A stretch of 64,000 nt of DNA from JAABQG01 sp963726365 (lineage in GTDB: Bacteria; Pseudomonadota; Gammaproteobacteria; Burkholderiales; Burkholderiaceae_C), in assembly GCA_963726365.1 (NCBI GenBank), contig CAVSCI010000020.1, positions 161,610 to 225,609 of the forward strand. Reading direction: 5' to 3'. The notes beneath the pieces were generated by a model. It made no database searches. It was not told where the DNA came from and was given only the letters and a program-made list of their open reading frames with translations. Of the stretch, positions 8,337 through 17,001 are shown one piece after another (position 1 is the stretch's first letter; each line of letters opens with the position of its first letter). A program made the position numbers and the translations under genes.

Positions 8337-8648
8337 TTAAAGCACCACTTTCACCATTGGATGGCTTGACAGCGCTCGGTAGAGCTCATCGAGCTGTTCG
8401 CGGCTGGTGGCGGTGACGGTGAGGGTGACGCCCAGATACTTGCCGCCCTTGCTCTCGCGTACTTCGATGCTGGCGGCGGCAAAGGCCGGGTCGAACTGGT
8501 GTGCGATGTGCGTGAGCGCCGCAACGAAGCCATCGACCCGGGCCCCCATGACCTTGATGGGGAACTGGCTCGGATACTCGATCAGCGACTCCTTGCGCAG
8601 ATCGGTGTCAGGCGTCGGGGTCGCAGGGGGAGTGGCGGAGGCGCTCAT
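8337..8648 (-). CDS. DUF493/YbeD-family protein
   Basis: A 103-residue protein with the YbeD core: LIEYPSQFPIKVMGARVDGF near residues 22-42, VRESKGGKYLGVTLTVTA, and YRALSSHPMVKVVL at the very end. In many proteobacteria ybeD lies next to lipB, as here with one gene between. The fold is ferredoxin-like and the function is not established. The start overlaps the stop of the upstream aminotransferase by four bases (ATGA), implying coupled translation. Confidence 0.92.
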   Translation of the reverse strand: MSASATPPATPTPDTDLRKESLIEYPSQFPIKVMGARVDGFVAALTHIAHQFDPAFAAASIEVRESKGGKYLGVTLTVTATSREQLDELYRALSSHPMVKVVL

Positions 8649-9565
8649 GAAGAGAGGCCTTTCTTGGCCTGCTGGTAGCCTGCATACAGGCGTTCGTAAA
8701 CCGGGCCCGGCCGACCCCGGGTTTCGCCGTGGCCCACCGGCGCGCCGTCCAGCGTGGTGATGGGAAGAACCTCCTTGGTGGCCGACGACAGCAGCAGCTC
8801 GTCGGCGGCGAGGACTTCCTCGCGGCTGATGCGGCGCAACATGAAAGGGATGCCCTGGGCGCGACAGATGTCCTCGATCAGGCTGTAGCGGATGCCCTCC
8901 AGCACCAAGTGGTCCTTCGGCGGGCCCATGACGACCCCGTCCTTGACCACCCAGACGTTGCTGGCGGCCGCCTCGCTCAGGAAACCGTCGCGGAACATCA
9001 CGGTTTCCACCGCGCCCGCGTCCGCGCTGATCTGGCGCGCAAACACGGCGCCGAGCAGGCTCACGCTCTTGATATGGGCCTTTTTCCAGCGGAAATCGTC
9101 GGCGGTGACACAGGCCACGCCCTTCGCGCGCTGCTCGGGCGTGGGCAGCTTCATGGCGCTGGCCATGACAAACACCGTGGGCGTGATGTCGGTGGGCATG
9201 ACATGGTCGCGCAGGGCCACGCCGCGGGTGATCTGGATGTAGATCAGGTGGTTTGCCGGAGAATTTGAATCATTTTGGCCGTTCCCCATCGTCGAATGGT
9301 CATAGTCTGCTACCAATTGAGTAACGATTCCACGCCACTGTTCCCGGGTGTGCGGGTTGGCAATGCGCAGTTCGGCCAGTGAGCGGTCGAGTCGCGCCAT
9401 GTGTTGCTCGAAGCAGAACGGTCGTCCGCCATAGACCGGCACAACCTCGTAGACGCCATCGCCAAAAATGAAGCCGCGGTCCATGACGCTGACCTTGGCA
9501 TTCGGCAGCGTGGTGTAGTCGCCATTGAGGTAGCAGGGCAGGGGGGGCAGGTCGTGCATGTTCAT
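8645..9565 (-). CDS. Class IV (D-amino acid/branched-chain) aminotransferase
   Basis: A PLP-dependent fold-type IV transaminase of about 306 residues. The catalytic lysine is in FRWKKAHIKSVSLLG, and the phosphate-binding region is in FLSEAAASNVWVVKDG. The order near lipB and DUF493 matches D-alanine transaminase (dat)-type genes of Burkholderiales. Three ATGs compete: 9574, 9565 and 9559. GAAGG upstream is best spaced for 9559. Residues around VADYDHSTMGNGQ come from an in-frame copy of the interspersed repeat (9261-9313), an insertion relative to what I expect of the family. The fold should tolerate it, as it falls before the LIYIQITRG strand. Confidence 0.88.
   Translation of the reverse strand: MNMHDLPPLPCYLNGDYTTLPNAKVSVMDRGFIFGDGVYEVVPVYGGRPFCFEQHMARLDRSLAELRIANPHTREQWRGIVTQLVADYDHSTMGNGQNDSNSPANHLIYIQITRGVALRDHVMPTDITPTVFVMASAMKLPTPEQRAKGVACVTADDFRWKKAHIKSVSLLGAVFARQISADAGAVETVMFRDGFLSEAAASNVWVVKDGVVMGPPKDHLVLEGIRYSLIEDICRAQGIPFMLRRISREEVLAADELLLSSATKEVLPITTLDGAPVGHGETRGRPGPVYERLYAGYQQAKKGLSS
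9261..9313 (-). repeat. Interspersed repeat inside the aminotransferase gene (in frame)
   Basis: On the coding strand: GTAGCA, GACTATGACC, ATTCGACGATGGGG, AACGGCC. It is translated as VADYDHSTMGNGQ. The same phase and nearly the same peptide occur in the acyl-CoA dehydrogenase at 36090-36138. Confidence 0.85.
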
Positions 9566-9654
9566 GGCCTTCATTGTCCATTTTTCCGGGCGTGCCCGGC
9601 GCCTGACGTTTGTGCCGGCGCACAGGCTCCGGCATGCCACTGAACTGGGGAGGT

Positions 9655-10101
9655 TCAGTGCACCAGGTAAACCAGTGCCACGGCCAGCCAGCCCAGCGCG
9701 AAATTCACTACCACCAGGGGGTGGATTTGCGCCATGCGCTGTCCGGCCTCGGGCCAGTTCCCGGCGGCCACGGCAGCCTTCATGCGGCGCCACGGGCCGA
9801 AGTACAGGTGGCCGAAGACTGCAAACATCAGCAGGCCGATCCCCAGCATGAGGTGCCATCCGATAGGGGCATTCTTCATGCCCACGGCAACCAGCATGAC
9901 AACACCGGACAGCAGCAACACGGCGATGCTGGCCCAGACCGCAACAAAGAACCGGCTCAGAACCCCGGCCATCAGCGGCAATCGTGCCGGTGGCTGCAGT
10001 TGCGCCACCGCTACGGGGCGTAGCACGCCCAGAATGAAAGTCATGCCGCCGAGCCAGACGATGGCGGCAGCAAGGTGGGTCAGTTTGATGGCGAGGTACA
10101 T
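9655..10101 (-). CDS. CopD-like small membrane protein
   Basis: A 148-residue protein with four predicted membrane helices and a histidine-containing first helix (KLTHLAAAIVWLGGMTFILG). It resembles the CopD/DUF2269 group of copper-resistance or heme-associated membrane proteins, with conserved His in the first helix, at WHLMLGIGLLMF and in the last loop (IHPLVVVNFALGW). A role in metal or heme handling is known for some relatives but not demonstrated for this type. It is divergent from atpI; the 186-base gap holds a strong inverted repeat and the atp promoter. Confidence 0.75.
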   Translation of the reverse strand: MYLAIKLTHLAAAIVWLGGMTFILGVLRPVAVAQLQPPARLPLMAGVLSRFFVAVWASIAVLLLSGVVMLVAVGMKNAPIGWHLMLGIGLLMFAVFGHLYFGPWRRMKAAVAAGNWPEAGQRMAQIHPLVVVNFALGWLAVALVYLVH

Positions 10102-10137
10102 GAAGGGCCCTGTTTTGCTTGCGCATTCTGAACGAAC

Positions 10138-10171
10138 CCGCAAAACACCGGCATATGCACGTGTTTTGCGG
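10138..10171. promoter_or_regulatory. Perfect 11-bp inverted repeat upstream of the atp promoter
   Basis: CCGCAAAACAC at 10138-10148 and GTGTTTTGCGG at 10161-10171 are separated by 12 bases. The element ends 18 bases before the proposed -35 of the atp operon and about 37 bases above the CopD-like start. A further half copy, TGTTTTGC, lies at 10111-10118. It could be an operator for a dimeric regulator or an RNA hairpin in the CopD transcript. Which one is not known. Confidence 0.6.
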
Positions 10172-10189
10172 ACCCAGGCGCCATCTGTT

Positions 10190-10217
10190 TTGGCGGTAGC
10201 GGGTTTCTACGTATAAT
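10190..10217 (+). promoter_or_regulatory. Candidate sigma-70 promoter of the atp operon
   Basis: TTGGCG at 10190-10195 and a perfect TATAAT at 10212-10217 with a 16-base spacer, 70 bases before the atpI start. Nothing better is seen in the gap. Confidence 0.6.
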
Positions 10218-10287
10218 CAGGGGCTTTGCTGGGGAATGCCGGGCAAGTTGCAGGCGAAACCTGGGTGTAACCTGCACGTAATCTGAC

Positions 10288-10767
10288 ATGCCGACAATTG
10301 CCACTGGGCCTGAGCTGGAGGCGCCTGAACCCGAGTTCAAGCCCTTGACCGCCGAAGAGGCGCGGCAGTTCAGCGAAAAGAATCCGTCGGTGTCGCCAGC
10401 GAAGGTGGTCGGGATTCAGGCGCTGGTCGGGCTTGTGGTGGCGTTGGGTGCCTGGGGCCTGACAGGCAAAGAGAATGTAGGGTGGTCAGCGGCTTATGGC
10501 GCGCTCGCGGTGGTGATTCCAGCTGCGTTGTTCGCCCGGGGGCTGGCCCGAAGGATGTCTCTGGAGAGTCCGCAGGCGCGTGCCATGGGTGCGGCATTCG
10601 GATTTTTCCTTTGGGAAATGGTCAAGATTGCCTTGACGGTCGCAATGTTGTTTGCGGCGCCAAGGCTGGTTGCCAACCTGAGCTGGCCAGCCATGCTGGT
10701 GGGTCTGGTGGTGACGATGAAGGTGTACTGGGTGGCGCTGATGCTCCGCCCGAAGCATAGAACTTAA
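10288..10767 (+). CDS. atpI: ATP synthase subunit I (assembly protein)
   Basis: First gene of the F-ATPase operon. A 159-residue protein with a polar N-terminal tail (residues 1-40) and four membrane helices: KVVGIQALVGLVVALGAW, AAYGALAVVIPAALFARGL, FFLWEMVKIALTVAML and PAMLVGLVVTMKVYWVALM. AtpI helps assemble the c-ring and is not part of the final enzyme. It is separated from atpB by 14 bases. The sequence is poorly conserved in this family, but position and topology make the call secure. Confidence 0.9.
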   Translation: MPTIATGPELEAPEPEFKPLTAEEARQFSEKNPSVSPAKVVGIQALVGLVVALGAWGLTGKENVGWSAAYGALAVVIPAALFARGLARRMSLESPQARAMGAAFGFFLWEMVKIALTVAMLFAAPRLVANLSWPAMLVGLVVTMKVYWVALMLRPKHRT

Positions 10768-10781
10768 ACACGAGTAAACAG

Positions 10782-11639
10782 ATGGCTGCTGAACACGGAC
10801 CTACTGCCGGTGAGTACATTGGTCACCACCTGACGCATCTGCAAAACCATCCCATGAAGGGCGTGGTGGACTTTTCAGTCTTCAACCTCGATTCCATTTT
10901 CTGGGCCGTACTGACGGGCGTCCTGGGCACTTTCTTCCTGTGGAAGGCGGCCCGCTCGGCAACTTCTGGCGTGCCGGGGCGATTCCAGGCGGCCGTCGAG
11001 ATCCTCGTGGAAATGGTCGATAGCCAGGCCAAGGGCATCATTCACAACGCCGCCAGCCGCAAGGTGGTCGCGCCTCTGGCCTTGACCGTGTTCGTCTGGG
11101 TGTTCCTGATGAACGCCATGGACTTTCTGCCCGTCGATCTGATACCGCGCATCTGGGAGATGATTTACGGCGCGGCCGGCCATGACCCGCACCATGCCTA
11201 CATGCGTATCGTTCCCACGGCCGACCTGTCGACCACGCTGGGCTTGAGCACCTCGGTATTGCTGGTCTGCGTGTTCTACAACATCAAGATCAAAGGTCTT
11301 GGCGGCTGGGTGCATGAACTGTTCTGCGCGCCGTTTGGCGCCCACCCCCTGTTGTGGCTGCCCAACTTCCTGATGCAGATGATCGAATTCGCCGCCAAGA
11401 CCGTGTCGCACGGCATGCGGTTGTTCGGCAACATGTACGCGGGTGAGTTGCTGTTCATGCTGATCGCATTGATGGGCGGCGCCGCTGCCATGTCGCTTTC
11501 GGGTGTCCTGCTGCCGATCGGTCATATCATCGCCGGCACGCTCTGGTCGATCTTCCACATCCTGATTGTTGCCCTGCAGGCCTTCATCTTCATGATGCTG
11601 ACCCTGGTGTACATCGGTCAGGCGCACGACGCGCACTGA
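10782..11639 (+). CDS. atpB: F0 ATP synthase subunit a
   Basis: Membrane proton-channel subunit of 285 residues. The essential arginine is in SHGMRLFGNMYAGE, and the C-terminal helices continue as LQAFIFMMLTLVYIGQAHD. The N-terminal HHLTHLQNHPMK and the first helix ending FFLWKAARSAT match proteobacterial AtpB. With the c-ring it forms the proton path. It lies between atpI and atpE and is followed by a 65-base gap, longer than the others in the operon. Confidence 0.97.
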   Translation: MAAEHGPTAGEYIGHHLTHLQNHPMKGVVDFSVFNLDSIFWAVLTGVLGTFFLWKAARSATSGVPGRFQAAVEILVEMVDSQAKGIIHNAASRKVVAPLALTVFVWVFLMNAMDFLPVDLIPRIWEMIYGAAGHDPHHAYMRIVPTADLSTTLGLSTSVLLVCVFYNIKIKGLGGWVHELFCAPFGAHPLLWLPNFLMQMIEFAAKTVSHGMRLFGNMYAGELLFMLIALMGGAAAMSLSGVLLPIGHIIAGTLWSIFHILIVALQAFIFMMLTLVYIGQAHDAH

Positions 11640-11704
11640 TCTCCCGTCGTTCTCTGAGTTTTCCTTTCCTTCAACCCTTAACTTTTCATCCACAGGAGCA
11701 TTAA

Positions 11705-11953
11705 ATGGAACACGTACTCGGCTTTGTCGCACTCGCCGCTGGTCTGATCATTGGTCTGGGCGCTATCGGTGCCTGTATCGGTATCGGCATCATGGGCAGC
11801 AAATACCTCGAAGCGGCAGCCCGTCAGCCCGAACTGATGAACGAACTGCAGACCAAGATGTTCCTGCTGGCCGGTCTGATCGACGCGGCTTTCCTGATCG
11901 GCGTCGGTATCGCGATGATGTTCGCGTTCGCCAACCCCTTCGTGCTCAAGTAA
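11705..11953 (+). CDS. atpE: F0 ATP synthase subunit c
   Basis: An 82-residue hairpin of two helices. The loop ARQPEL carries Arg40-Gln41-Pro42, which contacts gamma/epsilon. The proton-binding carboxylate is Asp60 in LAGLIDAAFLIGVG. The first helix is glycine-rich (GLGAIGACIGIGIMG), allowing tight ring packing. An aspartate here with no extra polar residue of the sodium-site kind indicates proton coupling. It is preceded by AGGAG at good spacing, consistent with the high expression that subunit c needs. Confidence 0.98.
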   Translation: MEHVLGFVALAAGLIIGLGAIGACIGIGIMGSKYLEAAARQPELMNELQTKMFLLAGLIDAAFLIGVGIAMMFAFANPFVLK

Positions 11954-11992
11954 TCGTTCGCCTGTTCACCAACTGACTGAAAGGGTGTTGCT

Positions 11993-12463
11993 GTGAGTAT
12001 CAATGCAACCCTGTTCGTCCAAGCGATCGTTTTCGCGATTCTGGTGTGGTTCACGATGAAATTCGTGTGGCCCCCCATCGCTGTTGCGCTCGACGAACGT
12101 GCCAAGAAAATTGCCGATGGCCTTGCTGCTGCCGACAAGGCCAAGTCCGAGCTTTCCTCCGCCAATCAGCGCGTGGAAGCCGAACTGGTCAAGTCGCGCA
12201 ACGAGACGGCGGTGCGCCTGGCCGATGCCGAGCGCCGCGCCCAGAGCATCATCGAAGAAGCCAAGGCCCGTGCCACCGAGGAGGGCGCCAAGATTGTCGC
12301 CGCCGCCAAGGTGGAAGCCGAGCAGCAGACCGTGCGCGCCCGTGAGACCCTGCGTGAGCAGGTCGCCGCACTGGCGGTCAAGGGCGCCGAGCAGATTCTC
12401 CGCAAGGAGGTCAACGCCGGCGTTCACGCCGACCTGCTCAGCCGTCTGAAGACCGAGCTGTAA
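11993..12463 (+). CDS. atpF: F0 ATP synthase subunit b
   Basis: A 156-residue peripheral-stalk subunit. One N-terminal membrane helix (TLFVQAIVFAILVWFTMKFV) is followed by a long charged coiled coil rich in Ala, Glu, Lys and Arg, ending SRLKTEL. The start is GTG (VSINATLFV), with an AAAGGG upstream, and no ATG exists nearby in frame. It is placed between atpE and atpH, 11 bases before the latter. Confidence 0.96.
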   Translation: MSINATLFVQAIVFAILVWFTMKFVWPPIAVALDERAKKIADGLAAADKAKSELSSANQRVEAELVKSRNETAVRLADAERRAQSIIEEAKARATEEGAKIVAAAKVEAEQQTVRARETLREQVAALAVKGAEQILRKEVNAGVHADLLSRLKTEL

Positions 12464-12474
12464 AAGGGACAACC

Positions 12475-13005
12475 ATGGCTGAACTCGCCACCATTGCCCG
12501 ACCCTACGCGGAAGCGCTGTTCAAGGCGTCCACTTCGGATCTGGCCGGCGCGGCTGCCTGGCTCGATGAACTGGCCGCGATTGCGGGCAATTCGCAGCTG
12601 CAGCAGTTCGCGGACAACCCCAGGACCACGGTGAATCAGGCCTTTGACCTGATCGCCGGAGTGGTAAAGACGCCGTTGCCCGAACATGCCAGGAACTTCC
12701 TGCGCACGGTGATCGAGAACGGTCGCCTTTCGGTCATGCCGGAAATCGCGACGCAGTTTCGCAGCCTGAAGAATGCCCGGAGCGGCTCATCGGACGCTGT
12801 GGTTTACAGCGCCTTTCCGATCGACGGCACGGCGCTGGCCGAGGTGGCTGCAACGCTGGAAAAGCGTTTTGGCCGCAAGCTGAACGTCAAGGTCGAGCTG
12901 GAGCCGGCGCTGATTGGCGGAATTCGCGTGGTGGTCGGTGACGAGGTGCTCGACACTTCCGTCAAGGCCCGCCTGGAACAAATGAAAGTCGCGCTGTCGG
13001 CGTAA
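12475..13005 (+). CDS. atpH: F1 ATP synthase subunit delta
   Basis: A 176-residue protein linking the F1 head to the b stalk. The N-terminal helical domain starts MAELATIARPYAEALFKAS. The C-terminal strand-rich end ALIGGIRVVVGDEVLDTSVKARLEQM is the family's most conserved part. It is preceded by GGGACAACC and lies 34 bases before atpA. Confidence 0.96.
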   Translation: MAELATIARPYAEALFKASTSDLAGAAAWLDELAAIAGNSQLQQFADNPRTTVNQAFDLIAGVVKTPLPEHARNFLRTVIENGRLSVMPEIATQFRSLKNARSGSSDAVVYSAFPIDGTALAEVAATLEKRFGRKLNVKVELEPALIGGIRVVVGDEVLDTSVKARLEQMKVALSA

Positions 13006-13039
13006 GCCCTCGGCCTATTTAAGAAAGAAGGAAAGAGTC

Positions 13040-14593
13040 ATGCAACTCAATCCCGCAGAAATTTCTGAACTGATCAAGAGCCGGATCGAAGGGCTGACCG
13101 CCAGCGCCGACATTCGCAACCAGGGCACCGTGGTGTCGGTGACCGATGGCATCGTGCGCATTCATGGCCTGTCCGACGTGATGCAGGGTGAAATGCTCGA
13201 ATTCCCGGCCGGCAGCGATGGCCTGCCGACTTACGGCCTGGCGCTGAACCTCGAGCGTGACTCGGTGGGTTCGGTGATTCTGGGCGAATACGAGCACATC
13301 TCGGAAGGCGATACCGTCAAGTGCACGGGCCGCATTCTGGAAGTGCCGGTCGGCCCCGAATTGCTGGGCCGCGTGGTGAATGCGCTGGGTCATCCCATTG
13401 ACGGCAAGGGCCCGATCAACGCCAAGATGACCGACGTGATCGAAAAGGTCGCGCCGGGCGTGATTGCGCGTCAGTCGGTCAGCCAGCCGATGCAGACCGG
13501 CCTGAAGGCGATCGACTCCATGGTGCCCGTGGGCCGGGGTCAGCGCGAGTTGATCATTGGCGACCGCCAGACCGGCAAGACTGCCGTGGCGATCGACGCG
13601 ATCATCAACCAGAAGGGTCAGAACATGACCTGTATCTACGTGGCCATCGGACAGAAGGCCTCGTCGATCAAGAACGTCGTGCGCTCGCTGGAGCAGGCCG
13701 GCGCGATGGAATACACGATCGTGGTGGCAGCGTCGGCTTCCGAGTCCGCCGCCATGCAGTACATCAGCGCGTATTCGGGCTGCACCATGGGCGAGTACTT
13801 CCGCGATCGCGGGCAGGACGCGCTGATCGTGTACGACGACCTGTCCAAGCAGGCTGTGGCCTATCGCCAGGTCTCGCTGCTGCTGCGTCGCCCACCAGGC
13901 CGCGAAGCCTACCCCGGCGATGTGTTCTATCTTCACAGCCGTCTGCTCGAGCGTGCGGCACGTGTGAATGCCGATTACGTCGAAGCCTTCACCAAGGGTG
14001 CAGTCAAGGGCAAGACCGGCTCGTTGACCGCGCTGCCGATCATTGAAACCCAGGCCGGTGACGTGTCTGCTTTCGTGCCGACCAACGTGATCTCGATCAC
14101 CGACGGACAGATCTTCCTGGAATCCAACCTGTTCAACGCCGGTATCCGGCCCGCCATCAACGCGGGTATCTCGGTGTCACGCGTCGGCGGGGCCGCCCAG
14201 ACCAAGCTGGTCAAGAATCTCTCCGGTGGTATCCGTACCGACCTCGCCCAGTACCGTGAACTGGCGGCGTTCGCGCAGTTCGCTTCTGATCTGGACGAGG
14301 CGACCCGCAAACAGCTCGATCGCGGTGCCCGTGTGACGGAGTTGCTCAAGCAGCCCCAGTACAGCCCGCTGTCCATCTCCCTGATGGCCGCCACGTTGTT
14401 TGCGGTGAACAAGGGCTTTCTTGACGATGTCGCCATCAACAAGGTGTTGCCCTTCGAGCACGGCCTGCATGCCTGGCTCAAGGACAAGAATGCAGCGCTG
14501 CTGGCCAAGATGGAAGCTGACAAGGCAATGGACAAGGATGCCGAAACCGAATTGAACGCGGCCGTGGCTGCGTTCAAGACGAACTTCGCCTGA
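13040..14593 (+). CDS. atpA: F1 ATP synthase subunit alpha
   Basis: A 517-residue non-catalytic nucleotide-binding subunit. Walker A GDRQTGKTAVAIDAI, the DDLSKQAVAYRQVSLLLRRPPGREA stretch (abbreviated; key residues Asp, Lys, Arg) and the arginine finger region in SVSRVGGAAQ are present. The N-terminal delta-contacting helix begins MQLNPAEISELIKSRIEG. The length is normal and the frame intact. The start has AAGGAAAGAG upstream. Confidence 0.98.
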   Translation: MQLNPAEISELIKSRIEGLTASADIRNQGTVVSVTDGIVRIHGLSDVMQGEMLEFPAGSDGLPTYGLALNLERDSVGSVILGEYEHISEGDTVKCTGRILEVPVGPELLGRVVNALGHPIDGKGPINAKMTDVIEKVAPGVIARQSVSQPMQTGLKAIDSMVPVGRGQRELIIGDRQTGKTAVAIDAIINQKGQNMTCIYVAIGQKASSIKNVVRSLEQAGAMEYTIVVAASASESAAMQYISAYSGCTMGEYFRDRGQDALIVYDDLSKQAVAYRQVSLLLRRPPGREAYPGDVFYLHSRLLERAARVNADYVEAFTKGAVKGKTGSLTALPIIETQAGDVSAFVPTNVISITDGQIFLESNLFNAGIRPAINAGISVSRVGGAAQTKLVKNLSGGIRTDLAQYRELAAFAQFASDLDEATRKQLDRGARVTELLKQPQYSPLSISLMAATLFAVNKGFLDDVAINKVLPFEHGLHAWLKDKNAALLAKMEADKAMDKDAETELNAAVAAFKTNFA

Positions 14594-14620
14594 TCCGCAC
14601 GGCAACAGACAGGAACTATC

Positions 14621-15490
14621 GTGGCAGCAGGCAAGGAAATACGCGGCAAGATCAAATCGGTGGAAAACACCAAGAAGATCACGAAGGCCATGGAAATGGT
14701 GGCCTCTTCCAAGATGCGCAAGTCGCAGCAACGGATGCGTGCGGCGCGCCCCTACAGTGACAAGATCCGCAACATTGCCGCGAACCTGGGCAAGGCCAAT
14801 CCGGAGTACACGCATGCCTTCATGCGTCCGAACACCGACGCCAAGACGACTGGCTTGATCATTGTCTCCACCGACAAGGGACTGTGCGGCGGCCTCAACA
14901 CCAACGTGCTTCGCATGGTGACCGCCAAGCTTCGCGAGATGCAGGCGCAAGGGCAGTCCGCGCTGGCCGTGGCCATAGGCAACAAGGGCCTGGGTTTCCT
15001 GAATCGCATTGGCGCCAAGGTGGTAGCGCATGTGACGCATATTGGCGACACGCCGCACCTGGACCAGCTGGTCGGCCCGGTGAAGGTCCTGCTCGACGCC
15101 TATGCCGAGGGCAAGCTCAGCGCGGTCTATATCTGCTACACGCGTTTCATCAACACCATGAAGCAGGAGCCGGTGATTGAGCAGCTGCTGCCACTGGCAG
15201 CGGATTCCATCAAGGCCGACGAGGGGCAGCATGGCTGGGATTACATCTATGAGCCCGACGCGCAGTCGGTGATCGATGAATTGCTGGTGCGCTATCTGGA
15301 GGCGCTGGTCTATCAGTCCGTCGCGGAGAACATCGCGTCCGAACAGGCGGCCCGCATGGTTGCCATGAAGGCGGCGACCGACAACGCGGGCAGCGTGATT
15401 GGCGAACTCAAGCTGATCTACAACAAGACGCGGCAGGCGGCGATCACGAAAGAGCTTTCGGAAATCGTCGCAGGTGCTGCGGCGGTCTAG
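14621..15490 (+). CDS. atpG: F1 ATP synthase subunit gamma
   Basis: A 289-residue rotor subunit. The paired terminal coiled-coil helices are the N-terminal AAGKEIRGKIKSVENTKKI-type stretch and the C-terminal NAGSVIGELKLIYNKTRQAA, and the conserved SDKGLCGGLN equivalent is STDKGLCGGLNTN. The start is GTG (VAAGKEIRGK). It sits between atpA and atpD, and its asymmetric shaft drives catalysis in alpha-beta. Confidence 0.97.
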   Translation: MAAGKEIRGKIKSVENTKKITKAMEMVASSKMRKSQQRMRAARPYSDKIRNIAANLGKANPEYTHAFMRPNTDAKTTGLIIVSTDKGLCGGLNTNVLRMVTAKLREMQAQGQSALAVAIGNKGLGFLNRIGAKVVAHVTHIGDTPHLDQLVGPVKVLLDAYAEGKLSAVYICYTRFINTMKQEPVIEQLLPLAADSIKADEGQHGWDYIYEPDAQSVIDELLVRYLEALVYQSVAENIASEQAARMVAMKAATDNAGSVIGELKLIYNKTRQAAITKELSEIVAGAAAV

Positions 15491-15542
15491 GCCTCCGGCT
15501 TGGGCAGCGGTTTAACAAGATTCAAATTTTTTGGAGCGAAAA

Positions 15543-16949
15543 ATGGCTCAGGTTCAAGGAAAAATTGTTCAGTGTATTGGCGCCGTGGTGGACGTGGAAT
15601 TTCCGCGCGACCAGATGCCCAAGATCTATGACGCTCTGAAAATGGACGGTTCGGCCCTGACGCTGGAAGTGCAGCAGCAGCTCGGCGACGGCATCGTGCG
15701 CACCATTGCGCTCGGCTCCTCGGACGGCCTGCGTCGCGGCATGATCGTGCAGAACACGTCACATCCCATCATGGTGCCCGTGGGCAAGGCCACACTGGGT
15801 CGCATCATGGACGTGCTGGGCAATCCGATCGATGAGCGCGGACCGGTTGGCTCGGACCTCACAGCCTCGATTCACCGCAAGGCGCCCGCCTATGACGAGC
15901 TGAGCCCGTCGCAGGAATTGCTGGAAACCGGCATCAAGGTGATCGATCTGGTGTGTCCGTTCGCCAAGGGTGGCAAGGTGGGCCTGTTCGGCGGCGCTGG
16001 CGTGGGCAAGACCGTGAACATGATGGAACTCATCAACAACATCGCCAAGGCGCACTCCGGTCTGTCGGTGTTTGCCGGCGTGGGCGAGCGTACCCGTGAA
16101 GGCAACGACTTCTATCATGAGATGGCCGAATCCGGCGTGGTGAACCTGGAGAATCTCGGCGAATCCAAGGTGGCCATGGTCTACGGCCAGATGAACGAGC
16201 CCCCGGGCAACCGGCTGCGCGTGGCGCTGACCGGCCTGACCATCGCCGAATCGTTCCGCGACGAAGGCAAGGACGTGCTCTTCTTCGTCGACAACATCTA
16301 CCGTTTCACGCTCGCCGGCACCGAAGTGTCCGCGTTGCTGGGCCGCATGCCTTCCGCCGTGGGTTACCAGCCGACGCTGGCTGAAGAAATGGGTCGCCTG
16401 CAGGAGCGGATCACGTCCACCAAGGTCGGCTCCATCACGTCCATCCAGGCTGTTTATGTGCCGGCCGACGACTTGACCGATCCCTCCCCCGCCACCACCT
16501 TTGCCCACCTGGATTCCACTGTGGTGCTGAGCCGTGACATCGCCTCGCTGGGCATCTACCCCGCCGTGGACCCGCTGGATTCCACCAGCCGCCAGCTTGA
16601 CCCGCTGGTCGTCGGTGCCGATCACTACGAGACGGCGCGTTCCGTCCAGGGCACGCTGCAGCGCTACAAGGAACTGCGTGACATCATCGCGATTCTGGGC
16701 ATGGACGAACTGGCACCAGAAGACAAGCTGGCCGTGGCCCGCGCCCGCAAGATCCAGCGTTTCCTGAGCCAGCCTTTCCACGTCGCTGAGGTGTTTACCG
16801 GTTCTCCCGGCAAGTACGTGCCGCTGTCGGAAACCATCCGGGGCTTCAAGATGATTACCGCCGGCGAGTGCGACCATCTGCCCGAGCAGGCTTTCTACAT
16901 GGTTGGCACCATCGATGAAGCCTTCGAGAAAGCCAAGAAGATTGCGTGA
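15543..16949 (+). CDS. atpD: F1 ATP synthase subunit beta
   Basis: The catalytic subunit, 468 residues from MAQVQGKIVQCIG. Walker A is GGAGVGKTVNMMELI. The catalytic glutamate is in AGVGERTREGNDFYHEM, and Walker B is in VLFFVDNIYRFT. The residue before RFT is usually Ile-Phe-Arg or Ile-Tyr-Arg, so Tyr here is normal for Betaproteobacteria. I chose ATG at 15543 because TTTTTTGGAGCG sits just before it; a TTG 12 bases upstream lies within that Shine-Dalgarno region. Confidence 0.98.
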   Translation: MAQVQGKIVQCIGAVVDVEFPRDQMPKIYDALKMDGSALTLEVQQQLGDGIVRTIALGSSDGLRRGMIVQNTSHPIMVPVGKATLGRIMDVLGNPIDERGPVGSDLTASIHRKAPAYDELSPSQELLETGIKVIDLVCPFAKGGKVGLFGGAGVGKTVNMMELINNIAKAHSGLSVFAGVGERTREGNDFYHEMAESGVVNLENLGESKVAMVYGQMNEPPGNRLRVALTGLTIAESFRDEGKDVLFFVDNIYRFTLAGTEVSALLGRMPSAVGYQPTLAEEMGRLQERITSTKVGSITSIQAVYVPADDLTDPSPATTFAHLDSTVVLSRDIASLGIYPAVDPLDSTSRQLDPLVVGADHYETARSVQGTLQRYKELRDIIAILGMDELAPEDKLAVARARKIQRFLSQPFHVAEVFTGSPGKYVPLSETIRGFKMITAGECDHLPEQAFYMVGTIDEAFEKAKKIA

Positions 16950-17001
16950 TGCATCGCGGGACAGGCCGTGTAACGCTGTCCTCAACTGACCAGGAAAATT
17001 T

